DNA of 49,103 nt from Gnetum montanum (taxonomy: Eukaryota; Streptophyta; Gnetopsida; Gnetales; Gnetaceae): the NCBI GenBank assembly GCA_015680685.1, contig MNCI01033485.1, positions 238,902-288,004 of the forward strand, in the 5' to 3' direction. Positions 1 to 11,639 of this stretch are shown in pieces (positions within the stretch are counted from its first letter, which is position 1; each line of letters starts with the position of its first letter). The position numbers and the translations under genes are program-made. The notes beneath the pieces were generated by a model that worked only from the letters and a program-made list of their open reading frames with translations, made no database searches and was not told where the DNA came from.

Positions 1-842
1 AGCCCAGTTTTAGGTAGCGAAGCTCTGGCAGTTTGATCCCTCCAGAGTTAGAATTTTCCCGTGTCTGCCCGCAGTGTGGTGAATGTGATTGTACGATGTC
101 TTTATTCGAGTGTGCCGTACTTGGACACGCACATGACCGGCACTAAAGATCGAGATTACTTCATCATTGCAACATTCACTTAGTTTATTTATTTGTTATT
201 TATTTCATGTTATTTATTGCTTTCATAGCGCGATGTAAGTACGACTTGACTACGAGCATCTACGGGTGTGTACGGCTAGTTAAGGAATCGGTTACTTATC
301 GCGATTAGTCTCTCAACCCTTAAACTCCTAGACGCGGAACGAGTACGACTTGATTATGAGCATTTAAGTGTGACTGCTTGGTAGCCCAGTGGTGTAGCTA
401 GGGGGATCTACGCTTGGTAACCCAGTGGCGTATTTGGGATCTGCGCTTGGTAATCCCAGTGGCGTACGTAGGCCTATGCTTGGTAGTCCCAGTGGCAGTC
501 GTGCACGAAGTCCAAGATGTGTACGGTTGATCAAGGAATCGGTTGCTCGTCGCACTTAGGCTAGATTAGATTTCTTACCCTTTTCCTCTTAGCTTAGATT
601 TAGTTAAATATTCTTTTCCACTGCCTTCAGGAGTAGCATAGAATTAGGAACACATCATACACCTCATCTAGACTAAACCATACGTGACATATGCAAAACT
701 AGTCTAGATGGGAAGACAGCGAACTGCGACCTAAGGCTAACTATCTAGATACCACAACTAGTCCATCTGCGGAGTTCGACCGGATCGCGCGTGCGACGCT
801 CGTTTCGTATGGTTGAGTGTAGGGGTACCTCGCCACTCATCA
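1..842 (+). mobile_element. Truncated LTR (R-U5 part) of an E1/E3-like Gypsy element
   Basis: The right end reads ...GGGGTACCTCGCCACTCATCA at 842, the same LTR terminus as E1 (25156, 31215) and E3 (45003). Other shared landmarks are the CCAGAG block near 40, the CTTGGTA repeats (375-500), a GTGTACGG block near 518 and the TCGTATGGTTGAGTGTAGG block. No PBS follows position 842. Instead, chromovirus protease sequence continues, so this is a 3' LTR or solo LTR inserted into that older element. The 5' part (U3 and TATA) lies outside the window, so neither TSD nor element type can be checked. Confidence 0.8.
375..500 (+). repeat. Four tandem U5 modules of the CTTGGTA..CCCAGTGGCG type
   Basis: Units start near 375, 411, 444 and 477. 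Each has the core CTTGGTAxxCCCAGTGG followed by a variable spacer, with a period of about 33-36 bp. Related cores occur at the same U5 position in the LTRs of E1, E2 and E3. Function is unknown. The position downstream of the transcription start suggests a leader RNA feature (inference). Confidence 0.75.
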
Positions 843-2654
843 CTAACCAACCTTCATAATCACTTCATTCATCACCCTAGTACATTAGATTGCATAAAAC
901 TTGGCTAACTTACATGATGCTAAAGCTAGGTGTACTTGTAGGTTGAGGGTACGAGTCATTCTAGGTGAGATAAAATTATGGCTAGCACCTATGTCAATGA
1001 AGGCATCCACCATCTTTGTCAGAAATTGAATAAGAACCATCTAGATCGAATGCAAGTTGGGTTCTTTCTTTGATTTCTCTTCTTAAAGACTATGCTGGAT
1101 GGATACCAAACTTTGGGAGATTTTTTCAATCACCTCCAAAGATTTCATCTCTTGGTTGTTGTCATTGATCTCAGTCACCCATAATCAAGCTTATGGTTGA
1201 TAGTGTTCAACTATCGATCACCATTTGGACCCCTTGTAGCTAGTCGTTGGTTATGGTTTTGAGGGCAGTCTTGAGCAATATAGTTTCTAGAGTAGATGAA
1301 ACACTGCACGTTTGGCCACCTAGGATGATTTTTGGAAGGTTCTTTAAAATGTGGATGCTTATTTTAAACCAATCATATTCTTTAGGAGCCCATTGCTTCC
1401 CATTACTGTGGTAAGATGTGTAGGAACTAGGGGTATTGGCAGGGCATGGTCCTCAAAACCTACCTCTAAAATTTCTAGCACTTGATCCATTGGACCCATC
1501 ACTGCTTGACCTGTTAGATCTGCCACTAGATCTATTGGCATGTTGAAGTGCATCAACTTCATTCTTTTCCTACTTTTGAGGGTTCATATCGGCTATCAAA
1601 TTGGTTGCAAATTCCAGTGCCTCATTGTAGTTAGAGATCTTGCAGGTTTTGATCTCCCGTTGAATCCATAGTTTTAAGTCGTTGAGGAAGAGATGGGAAA
1701 TCAATTCCTTATCTAGCACAGGAATTTGCAAGATCACTTCCTAGTATGGATATAATCTTCCAAATTCTTTGTTTGTTAAAGTTCTCTTAATTTCACCCAA
1801 GCTTCATCAATAGAAGTGCTTGGATGAAAGTTTTTAACAAGAGTTGTTTTGAGATCATTCCAAGTTTTGATGAACTTCCTAGCCATCCTTGACTTCATCT
1901 CACAAACAATGCTCAACTATCAAGTCTAAGCAACACCTCCCAAGAATTGAGAGACGATGTTGATTTTCATTTCCTCTAGATAGTCATTCATTTCAAGTAA
2001 ATACTCCATCTCAAAGATAAAGGTACCTAGAAATTTATCATCTCAATAATCTTTATACATTTTAGGCTCTTTAGCTTAGAACTTTTGGGTCAACCACCCC
2101 AAGCTAGATGCCATTGCTTTTGCTTGAATAACCACTTGGTCTTCTAGTTTCTCATTCCTCACTTCGAGCCTTTTTACATGAGTCTCTAAAAGTATCACTT
2201 ATTGTAATACATCATCCATTGAGACTTGGACATCATTAATGATGTCACCCATTTGTTCAACCCAGTTCTAAGCATAAAACTTTGGGCTATGAAGAGCTTT
2301 TACTTAGCACTAGAATTTAGTTCTTGAAGATATGGGATGTTTAATTTTCAACATGATCCTCAACAAGATACGATGATCATGTTGTCAACTTCCAGAAGTT
2401 ATCCCTACATCTATTGTACCTTGTCAAGGGAGTTAGTATCCCTAATAGGTACTTTATCATTGTCTCTAATGTTTTTTTGGTTCAAGAGTCACATCATGTG
2501 CCTTGACATGCACATGCTCCTCCATGTTGTCACAAGGGTCAAATCCCATAGGAGCCTTTCCAGAGATGTAGCTTCTCTTGGCTTTTTTCTTATACATCAT
2601 GGCTTACTAACAATGAACCATGAATCACCACCAAACTTGTAACATGAATCTTTG
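843..2654 (-). pseudogene. Ty3/Gypsy chromovirus gag-protease remnant
   Basis: Read on the minus strand from about 2650 down, frames joined by eye show a gag: a coiled N-terminal part, a region of the retrotransposon-gag type (RKFIKTWNDLKTTLVKNF and DEAWVKLREL near 1900-1780) and a Ser/Arg/Gly-rich tail near 1500. It is followed near 1000-965 by a retropepsin motif, FIDIGASHNFIS, close to the usual chromovirus DTGASHNFI. Many stops and frameshifts show that it is dead. Sequence continues in protease register to about 843, where the LTR ending at 842 interrupts it. RT and integrase are not in the window. Confidence 0.75.
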
Positions 2655-2669
2655 ACTCTAATACCAAGT
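2655..2669 (-). other. Primer-binding site, tRNA-Met type, of the chromovirus
   Basis: The minus strand reads CTTGGTATTAGAGTC, close to the TTGGTATCAGAGCC-type initiator-Met PBS of chromoviruses. It lies directly after a CA dinucleotide that would end the 5' LTR, and directly upstream of the gag remnant. Confidence 0.6.
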
Positions 2670-3190
2670 GTAATGGTGTTGTCCTTAGAAAACACTATTT
2701 GGTACCACCCAAGAGTTCCAATAATAGTAATGTAAGAGGGCAAACTCAAGGTGGACTATGCCTTTCACTCAATAACCTAACTTGTTTCATAGCATAACAC
2801 ACAATCCATTAGCCAATGGTTAGAGTTGTTAGTATCATCATAAGCATTAATTATGCAACGATACGAAAAAAATGCACACATATGGATATAAAACAAGCAC
2901 ACAACATACTAATTCCCCTAGAAGGACTATGACACGTTTCTAGCTAATGTATCTAGCCCTAACCCCAAATTCAAAGAGAGGGTGATGGCCCGAGTATCAA
3001 AGCTAAAGCTTCTCCGTAAGCCTATATATCCGTGTGATAAGGTTTATAAGGAATCAGGGTCCATGTAGTTCTAAATGATGGTTAAAATAGCATGGAATCC
3101 AAAGGATCTTCATGCTTCTTCAAACCTCATTCCAGAGGAAAATAACCTTTGATTCACTAACAAGGCATGTTTTCCTACATTGAGACCTCT
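2670..3190 (-). mobile_element. Probable 5' LTR of the minus-strand chromovirus (outer edge unsure)
   Basis: Placed by its position immediately upstream of the PBS. A TATATAGG-like TATA box lies at about 3022-3029 on the minus strand. I cannot find the second LTR copy in the window, so the outer boundary is a guess. It could lie anywhere before the coding-like region that begins near 3190. Confidence 0.4.
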
Positions 3191-5290
3191 TGGATCTATT
3201 GGACTAGTTTTAGAATTCCTTTTATGGCATATCCTCCTCTACCTTCTTGAGTCTCCTCTCAAGGAATGAGATAGTTGCTTCATGGCAAAGGATGTATATG
3301 TTCTCTAATAGGTCCATCTTCTCTTGCAATGTTGGCTCACTTGTAGCCATTTGTCAAAGTTTGGCATGCAAGGCATTGAATTTCTCCTTCACCTTATGCC
3401 TCTTGCCAATTACTTGTTCATTGACATCTAAGGTTATCTACTCAATGAGATACAAGTTTATGCAATCTATGCATATTGACATCTAAGGTTATCTACTTAA
3501 TGAGATGAATCTTCTTGAGCTCATCAGTTTTCCTAGTAGCCTTGTTGGTAGCTTCTACGATAAGTTTTAGTTCTCTTTCTCTGTATGAAGCTATTTGTTC
3601 CAAAATTGAACCATGATTTAACCTTTATCCTTCATCCTTTATACTTGCTAGAAAAGGGAGAGTACTTGTTTTTCTTTTTCTTGGCTCATTCTTTTCCACT
3701 CTTGGAATTGATACTTCAACATTCTAATTTGTCACTCCAAGTCATCCTTTATGAATATGGCTTCTTAACCAAATTGGTGCATGTGAAATAACTCAGCCTA
3801 CAGATGCTCATTCCACACCTTTAAAGTCATTATGGAAGGTAATAGTATCAATGATGTAATGTGTTATAGCTATTCATGTAACTATTGTATCTTAGGTTGA
3901 CTTCTTCACTACTTCTTTAGAGAAAAAGTTCTTTCAACATCTTTAGTTTCTAACTCAGCCCGTATCTTAATGAGTTTCTCTATTGTAATGTCAATATTTC
4001 TTAATAACAACTTAGTACTTGGATTGATTCTTTGCTTTTCTTTCATTCAACAGTTGTGCCTTGATTGATGTGAATAAAAAATACATTGTGAAGGAACATG
4101 GATTTGCGATTAAAAAAGGACATCAATATGGACCATGGGTTGATCATCCAGCAAGGGAGAAGGAAACTAAAGGAGATTCTCATTTATAGCCTCACCATCC
4201 ATGATGGCTTCCATCATGTTTAAAAAATTATTGTGAAGGTCTTGTGAACCTTTAACATGAATTGTGAAAACTTGCTTATCATCTTCAATGTGTATAATGG
4301 ATCAAAAACTATTACAAGTAGGAGGTTTTTGGCTCTACTTGATGCTAAAACAAGGAATTCAAGAGATGAATCTACTAGGCCATCACATGGACGTATGTTG
4401 AGATATTTGAGACATGGATGGTGCTCTTATTTGATGTTGTTAGAGCTAGTCTAAGGAGTAATACAAGATACCTTCATAGAAGGCATCTCATCCTCTAAAT
4501 TGAGTATGGGCCCAATGATATCTAAACATTGCCTTGAAGCCATCACCACTATGTTCTCCCAATCTACCATTACCATAGTTGTGGGCTATCTTTCCACATG
4601 CTTGAGTAGGTCAACTAGTTCATATAGTTTTTAAATTAACACTAGAAAGGCATAAATCTTCATCTTATTGCTAGGCATATCCTTAATCTTTTGAATCAAG
4701 ACCTTGTAAAGAAAAATGAGATGTTAATGGTGCACTTTCCTCTCATTATTGCCACAAATTTTACCCCACAAAATGAGATACCTTATGATTATTTTATGGG
4801 TAAGAGATTATGTGTAAAGATTTTGTACATGACATTATGACCCAAGGAAATTTTGGACATCTTTACCTCTACTTTTTTCATGTTAAAGACCTTAAAGAGG
4901 ATCTTTAACTTGAGCTTAGACTTAGTATTGTGGATCCATGATTACCAGTTATTTGCTAGCTCATTTGGAAATCCTATAGCCCTAGAGATTTTCCATGTAG
5001 AAATAGGGATACAACTCTTTCCAACAAAGGTCATGGCACCATTTGCTGTAAGGTTTTGATAGAATTCTTCTATCTCATGTTAGTACTAAGTGAAGGACTA
5101 GGTGATGTACTCATAAAAGGCTATCTATTGTAGTGACTCCTTATGCTTAGGAGGACTAAGCTTAAGGAATTGATGGTAATTATTTTCTTTGTGAATCAAT
5201 TGCTATTGGACATCATGTACATCAACAACTTCTTGGATGTCATCTTGCTCATCATCTTCATCTTTTTATAGCTTTTCTAGCACCTGCTTA
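3190..5290 (-). pseudogene. Decayed long reading region with coiled-coil C-terminus, retroelement-associated
   Basis: Minus-strand frames between about 5290 and 3190 look like one decayed protein rather than random sequence. An acidic start (KDEDDEQDDIQEVVDV near 5260) is followed by a globular part with EIEEFYQNLTANGAM and SRAIGFPNELANNW near 5070-4930. Further on are a middle part and a Lys/Glu/Leu-rich C-terminal section with coiled-coil character (KVKEKFNALHAKLWQM near 3390). The EFYxNLT...IPxxxxRAIGFPNEL pattern recalls extra ORFs carried by plant LTR elements (the 'putative plant transposon protein' type), but this is a resemblance only. In-frame stops and shifts are frequent. It may be part of the chromovirus neighbourhood or an independent element. 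Confidence 0.4.
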
Positions 5291-6440
5291 GCCATCTTTT
5301 TGTATGCATGTGCTCAACCCAAAGATCAAGAATATGATTTCTTGCCTCTTGATTTGCTTTTAAGTGAAGATCTTTTTAAAGATGCTTCTATAAGTTTCAG
5401 ATCATGAGATTTGAGCTCTTCTCCTTTGTCTTCCTTGGGAACTGGTGGTTCATAGATGGATGTTTAGGATTATCTAACCTTAGCCTTGCTTAGTCTATAG
5501 AGCTTTAATCATAATTATCCTAACATGGTGAGTTGTGAAGATTGCTAAAAATTAAGTTCCCTAGACATAATACTACCATTGCAAACATTGTGCATTAAAA
5601 TAATAATAAATAAAACCCTTGGAAATACTTTAGAAACATTATCACAACTATGAGATCATGGCATGTGTGGATAAATAAAAATAAGGTAGAATATGATTAT
5701 ATAACTATTGAATGCCTTAAATATATATTGAGATTGGTGCCTCTTCCTCATGACTAAATTACAAGACACCAGGCTTGAGCGATAATAAGAACACAAAAGA
5801 TAAGAAAGACCAAGAAGAATGTGTGGAAAAACATTACTAATCCAACCTTTTAGGTGAAAATTTAGCCAAACCTTTCTTGTTTTTGACTAAATAAGAACAA
5901 AGGAAAGGAAAAAGCAAAAAGAAAAAGTGTGGAAATGAGCTTGAGAGGATCCCCTTGCTTATATTAGCCTGTTGGTGCAGGGGATGCATTGACGTAGGAA
6001 CATTGATGTCCTTGCATTGATAATGTAAAAATGTAAAAATTCATCATTGAAGCCTTGAACTTTTCTTCCTTCATCTCTAGCACCATTTGTAAGATCAACA
6101 AAATGGCCGAATCACCATGAATCAACCTAGAAAAGCATCAAAGAAGGATGACAATAGTAGCATTATAACCATAACTTTGGTGACATTCATAATTATTAAA
6201 ATTGAGTTGATGTATCGATTTATGCATTCACATGGACTGAAAGCTAGGAAAGAGAGGCTAGAAAAATTGGAGAATGATTAGAGTACCAAGAATAATGAAA
6301 TACAAGCATAAAATGAGGTAAACTAGAGGTAGTTTATCATGATCAAAGTAGAGGAAAGAAGCTTTGAGGTCTTCTTTTTCTTTGCTACCAAGCTAAAATG
6401 TATCATACGAGAAGGATGAAGAACCCTAGAAATTCTAAGA
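5291..6440. other. No gene recognised
   Basis: AT-rich sequence with short A-rich and TTATTT-rich runs. I see no sustained reading frame, LTR end, PBS or tandem array on either strand. Confidence 0.5.
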
Positions 6441-6444
6441 TGTT

Positions 6445-7058
6445 GATACCTCTATTTTTATAAATTACTTGAAGCAATTCAAGTTGAATACTTACTAGGT
6501 TTAGCAATGGATTGATGTTGTACAACTCGAATTAGAAGTGGTAGAGAGAGATCTTTTCAGCTTTGATGAAGATCATGATTTGGTAGAGAAAATAGGGCTT
6601 TATGTTGTGGAAACAATAGAAGACTGGAGGGAAATATATGAAAAAATAGGACTTCATAAACTTGGTTTTAGACCAAGGCAAGAATTGTCAAAGATGTCCT
6701 AAATTGTGTGATAGTGGAGACTATATATGAGAAGGACAAGCTTCATTTTAGAAGAAACATAGAGTGTTATATTAATATCAGTCTCAAGAAGGCATACAAG
6801 CTCTATGACCTCATAGAACCTAACATTACAAAAAAAGAAGCCCACTAGTATAATGAAGATGTGCTAAGTGGTAAATTTTGGGCTCATCCTAAGACTGGAA
6901 AGAGCATCAAGCTCCCTTTGACCAATTTAGCAAAAGCTTGGGAATACCAGAATTTCATGTCAAAAGTGTTGGCAATCGTTTGGAACTGGACCACTAATGT
7001 GAGGTCTTCACATTCTCATGATCGTGGGGTCACAAGATCGAAGGTGTTTTCCAAATAG
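6445..7058 (+). pseudogene. Unrecognised decayed coding-like region
   Basis: Plus-strand frames read as plausible protein: VERDLFSFDEDHDLVEKIGL near 6540-6600, then a frame ending with GKFWAHPKTGKSIKLPLTN near 6870-6925. The last stretch is open for about 65 residues without an ATG start that I trust. No family is recognised. The density of acidic and hydrophobic residues suggests a former protein, possibly from a retroelement. Confidence 0.3.
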
Positions 7059-8110
7059 GGTTTATGTGCTTGCTAGTCTTTGAAAACACCAAGGCCTAAA
7101 TAGCTCCAAATAGACATAGTAGTTATGAAATGAAATAAGCATGAGTATGTGTTTGCTATTGTAAATGTTGAAATGGTTGGGTTGTGTATGAAACTGTAAT
7201 TTGCTATCATAAAAGAAATTCAGCTAACTTTGTCAAACACTATGAGTTGTTAAAGATTCCTATTTTGTCTAATTGCTTAGTCTATATAGCCCCTATAATA
7301 TGTTATTTGTAACAAATAAAATTTTGCAAAAATGTTTGAGCACAATTTTGCCAATCTACTCCTAATTTTCCCTAGAGAGAACGTTCCACAAGAAAACTAG
7401 AAATAGAGCAAGATTTAATGGACTTAGAAAGAGAAATAAAAGAAAGAAAATTTGTATGGAAGCTCAAATATTTAAGCAAGATAAATTGACACAAGGAAAC
7501 ACTTTGTAATAAAGCTATCCCAATTCAATCTAACCACGAATTTTCCAAACCCTTTGAGCTCAACAAGAAATTTTGTAAAGACAATCTTATTATACTACCA
7601 AAATGTTGCATAAATAACAAAGTACAAGTTTATATTTTGGCTAGTTAATAGTTATCAAAAATTGCATTTAACAAAGCTTTCAAAAAAATTGACAATTTTA
7701 GGATTGAAATACCAAGGCAATACACATTAAAACAATGAATCTATTTTAGTCGTCTCAAAATACCAAAGATTTTTCCAAATTCTCTATGCTTAAAACAAGC
7801 AATTTCATTATGACATTACTATTAAATTGCTCTTGAAGCTTTTCAACAACATAAGCTTTTCTATGGAAAATCTTAATAGAAGTTTAATATTGTGCAAAAA
7901 TAGAGTTATAAAAAGCAACTTAGAAAATATTTCAAAATTAAATGTCAAGCATGATACTATCTAAACTATTAGCTATGCAACTAAAGAGATGGGAAGAAAT
8001 GAACTCACAGGATTAAAATAAAGTAGTTGAATTGATAAATTAGCAAGCCATTTTACAAACTTCAATATCTTCTTCTTGATCTCCCACCACCCCCTCCTTT
8101 AAATTCTACC
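7059..8110. other. No gene recognised, AT-rich
   Basis: AT-rich sequence without a frame I can support. By position it would be the transcribed leader or R-U5 side of the minus-strand promoter at 8116-8380. I found no PBS that would prove an LTR. Confidence 0.5.
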
Positions 8111-8115
8111 CTTGA

Positions 8116-8380
8116 CACCTTTTTATAGTGGTTTTAGGGTAGTTACAATCATCATGGGAGGTTAAGGTTAGTTACAACCACTATGGGGGTTGGTTATAAC
8201 CATCATAGATTTAAATGCTATAGTTGACAAGTGTTTGGTAGTTACAACTACCAAGGAGATTTAAAAGCTATAGTTGACAAGTATCTCATCTAGTTGCCAA
8301 GTGGCCTATTTGGTTGCCAACTGGCCTATTTGGTGGTTATAACCACCATGGTAGTTAATAACTACCATAATTGAAAAGTG
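8116..8380 (-). promoter_or_regulatory. Minus-strand TATA promoter with a palindrome array upstream
   Basis: On the minus strand a TATA box, ACTATAAAAAGG, lies at about 8116-8128. Upstream of it (8128-8380 in window coordinates) are several palindromes: TGGTTATAACCA (8191-8202), TTGGTAGTT-AC-AACTACCAA (8235-8254), the 18-bp perfect TGGTGGTTATAACCACCA (8331-8348) and ATGGTAGTTA-A-TAACTACCAT (8348-8368). A GCTATAGTTGACAAGT segment occurs twice (near 8218 and 8268), and TGGCCTATTTGGT-type segments twice (near 8302 and 8322). The arrangement matches the LTR U3 regions elsewhere in the window, so this may be an LTR of an unidentified minus-strand element. Promoter activity is inferred. Confidence 0.5.
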
Positions 8381-8639
8381 TTCATTCTATATGGGACTTT
8401 GAACAAGTGTCCCATAAATTCCTTTTCTTTTTGGAAAAGAATATATTTTTTAGCTAAGGAAAGCATACTAAGTCAATGCATAATTTAGATGATCATGTGG
8501 CATGACATAGTACTGTATAAAAGCTTTCACATTTTTTAGAAGGGGATATGGATTTCTTACACTATGCTCTATTTTAGTTTCTCAAATATATAATGTATCC
8601 TTAGGTACTTCAGCTACCTAAGCCATGGCAAGCACATCA

Positions 8640-9440
8640 ACATAAAATCATTGACTAGATATGAATCATTGTGGGGCATAAATATAGTTGGATTTTTACT
8701 TCCACGTATTACATCATCAACCTTTGTAGTTTCAAAATGTGGAATTAGTATCCTTCTTCACTGTGATCATAACTTTCATAATTGCCTCCCAACAAGTGTT
8801 TTTTTGCATTTTATTTTTCCATCATACTCGTCACTCCTATTATAGTGGTCACATATGCCATTGTTAACTCTAGGGAAAAACACTGCAAGTGGTTTATGCC
8901 TAACATTTCTTTTGTAAAATTTTATTTTTGGACATGTTGATATTCCTAATTTGTTAGTTCCATCCCCCATGATTATCATGTATGTGAGGTATGTGATGAC
9001 ATAGCTACCGGTCTTCTCTAGAGCAAACACTGTGATGATGCTTGGTACATGCACAATGTGGAGCTTCGATGCCACCACATCATCGAAGCTACTTCATTTG
9101 CCACATCTACTACTTGCGTGTCTATCATTTCCATGATGTGTGTGCAAACTGTAGTCATGAAGCTTGTGCTCATAAAGTAGTGCCAGCAACCATCATATTC
9201 ACATTCAAAATCCTCTTCAATTACCTTTGTTGAAATCCTTGTGTTGTCTATGTTATGTTGTTCGCATCCATGCCATCCTTGGCTAGTGCCACTCACTTCC
9301 TGTGCCTACGATTTTGGCTTATTACTACTATTGCCAATGTTGTGGAGTCTTCTACCATCACTGTGATTGTAACTGTCATTGCCATAACCATAGTTTTGTC
9401 TTGTTCCATGATGACAAGCTCCACTAGCTGTGGCTAATGA
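8640..9440 (-). other. Unassigned region, possible Gly/Asn-rich coding remnant
   Basis: The minus strand has two overlapping open stretches (9296-9018 and 9078-8776). Upstream, near 9420-9260, is a Gly/Asn/Ser/His-rich reading. It could be the tail of a gag or a host protein relic, but I recognise no domain. Overlapping plus-strand frames are equally long, so the coding strand is not certain. Confidence 0.2.
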
Positions 9441-9591
9441 TTCTGCATGTGGTCATGGCACTTGTGCAGGAAATGCTTTGAGATAAGAACCTTCATCTTG
9501 GTGTTGGGTTGTTGCAAACAACACAAATACACCACAGAGACACTCCTATGCTTAATACTACTAGTGATTCATCTTCTGTCCAACAGTGGAA

Positions 9592-10260
9592 TTAGAGGAG
9601 TTTAGTATGCATAGCGGTGTAGTAAACAGAGACATTACTACTATAAGTTTTGCCCATGAAATAAACCACATGCTTGCCTTCCATTGAGTCCAAAGGTTTT
9701 AAGTTCCAATAGTTATAATCAATTTCATAACTAGGTGACTGCGATAGATGATTTAACTTTTGTAGCTGATGCATAATATCATCCAGAATGAGTAGCTCAT
9801 AATAACACATCTACACATTGGAAATAGTTTCTGTTACAAATTTTGAGCTATAACTATTTCACATAATGTGGTTGTAGTTCTTCCTAAAACCTAATAAATA
9901 GATGCATTCAAGACTAGGGCATCGCTTAGGTGTTGTTAACGTGATAACATTTTCCTTGAAAGATGGTAATTTTTTAGTGGAAACATGGCAATTATGGATC
10001 ACCAATATGGTCAACTCCCATGACCTACTAATTGTATAAGGCAAGTCTTGGAAATTTAAGCAACAAACTTGAAGCATTTCTAGTGAGGGAGGTAGCACTT
10101 GTAGCCTTAAACAACCATAGACATAGAGTCTTACTCTCTTTGAAAGGTTTCCTATGGATGTAGGAAGCCCTTGCAAAGTCCAACACTTGTTCAAGAAAAA
10201 ATATTTGAGAGTTGATAATTTGCCTATAGACTCTGATAACTTTCACAAATTCAAGCATTA
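9592..10260 (-). pseudogene. LRR fragment of a TIR-NBS-LRR-type resistance gene relic
   Basis: The minus-strand frame from 10194 to 9859 contains LRR spacing typical of plant TNL proteins: CWTLQGLPTSIGNLS, LYVYGCLRLQVLPPSLEML, then LNFQDLPYTI and a following L..L.I..C repeat. The LPxSIGNL unit is characteristic of TNL LRRs. Downstream (9810-9592) a second open stretch, with NYWNLKPLDSMEGKHVVYF, may be the post-LRR tail. Frameshifts separate the pieces, and no TIR or NB-ARC motif is visible upstream. The original receptor would detect pathogen effectors in the cytoplasm. This copy cannot be functional. Confidence 0.6.
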
Positions 10261-10740
10261 CATGAGATGTAATTCAATTAAAATTTTCAAACTTTCCATG
10301 AATTGTGATAGGTGGATGAAACCAATGTTTTCTAACTCAAGGGCATCCAAGCTATAGAATTCCATAATGATCATACATGGCCAAACATTAGTTCTCCTTG
10401 CCAATGTATCCATTAATCAGTCTCTCATTTTTCACCTTTGGTATTTCCATGTATAGAGATGGGACCTTTAGGATCATGCATAACAATCTTATGACAACCA
10501 TTGTAAGCCAATGCCCATTTATCATTTTTTTTTACCATTGCCTTTTTAGGTAAATAATCTAGTTTTTTGTTTGCCATCGTACTATCTTCCAATCTCAAAT
10601 AAGAAAATAATTTGGCAATTTAATTTTTGTCTTAACAAGGTCTTAGCTTTATTTTATAAATTTTGCTCCATGAAATGGCCAAAACATGACAACAAAAAGC
10701 TTCTGAACTCAAAATTTTCCATAGAATTTTTATCTCAACA
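10261..10740. other. No gene recognised
   Basis: A minus-strand reading near 10545-10440 (WALAYNGCHKIVMHDPKGP) looks protein-like and might be a further piece of the LRR gene or of an inserted element. It is too short to assign. Confidence 0.3.
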
Positions 10741-11064
10741 TTGAATTTTTGCTTTGGTCATGAAATTAATTTAGGTGTAGATTTTCATGTTTGGGCTTGG
10801 GTATCCCTAGAAAATAAAAATCCTTTCTTCCTTGTACAATATATGAATGATGTATTACAGAGTAGTTTGGCCAAAATTCATGAACAAGATGCTCAGCTAA
10901 GTTTGAGTTTATTTTTAATAGATTTTTTATTAAGAGAGGTTCTCAAGCCTAAAAGAATAGCACCAATTTTTTTTGCCCATGCAACACAAAGAGGAGATTG
11001 CCCGGAAGATTCTAGTTATGATTTCTTTCCAATCATTTACCAAAGAAGCTACTTTGACGTCTAA
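10741..11064 (+). pseudogene. Unrecognised ORF at the 5' side of EVE1
   Basis: A 107-residue open stretch entered at a TTG, so no real start is visible. It includes NPFFLVQYMNDVLQSSLAK and ends at a TAA after RSYFDV. It lies upstream of the EVE1 coiled-coil region, where a movement-protein ORF would be expected in Caulimoviridae. I do not see convincing movement-protein motifs, so the assignment is only positional. Confidence 0.3.
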
Positions 11065-11639
11065 GATTTAGAATTCCTAATGAATTGCATGTGTTTTTAT
11101 TTGATTAAGTTTATTTTAGAAGTCTTCCCACTAAGAGTTGATTAATAGATTATTAAAGAGATAAAGGACAAATGTCATGGAGCTACTTTTTTTTCATGCT
11201 TGATACACTTAAATTCTAATAGGTGGTTTCAAAGGAAAAGCTTTCAAACTACCTCGACTTGTAACTCCTTATTTGGCAGCATTGGAAGTTGGAAGTTAAA
11301 TGGGGAAAAGTCCCCTAAGGTATGATTACAATCATAAAGAGTTATTTTCTTTAAATTTTGGCTCCTGTTAATTCATCAATGCATGACATATAAGAGGAAC
11401 AAAAAGAAAATACAAAGAACAATGTAATTCTCTAGAAGCCCAAAGAGAATATATTCAACCACTAGAACAAGGAAAGTTCATTAGCCTGATGAAACAGATG
11501 TAATTTATTTAAAAGCTATAGATAAGGAAGTGAACCAAGCTAAAGATGAAGCTCTAGAATAGCTTAAGAGAAGCCTATCAACAAAGCTTTCATTCTTTGC
11601 TTATGATTGGCCAAATATGGAAGTCTAGGGATGGATGGA

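Noticed and set aside
364-555. Minus-strand 63-residue ORF with LGLPS repeats
   Set aside because: The repeated peptide simply reflects the tandem CTTGGTA..CCCAGT DNA modules of the LTR, not a protein.
2337-2642. 101-residue plus-strand ORF
   Set aside because: It is antisense to the start of the chromovirus gag remnant, next to its PBS, with no protein features beyond hydrophobic runs.
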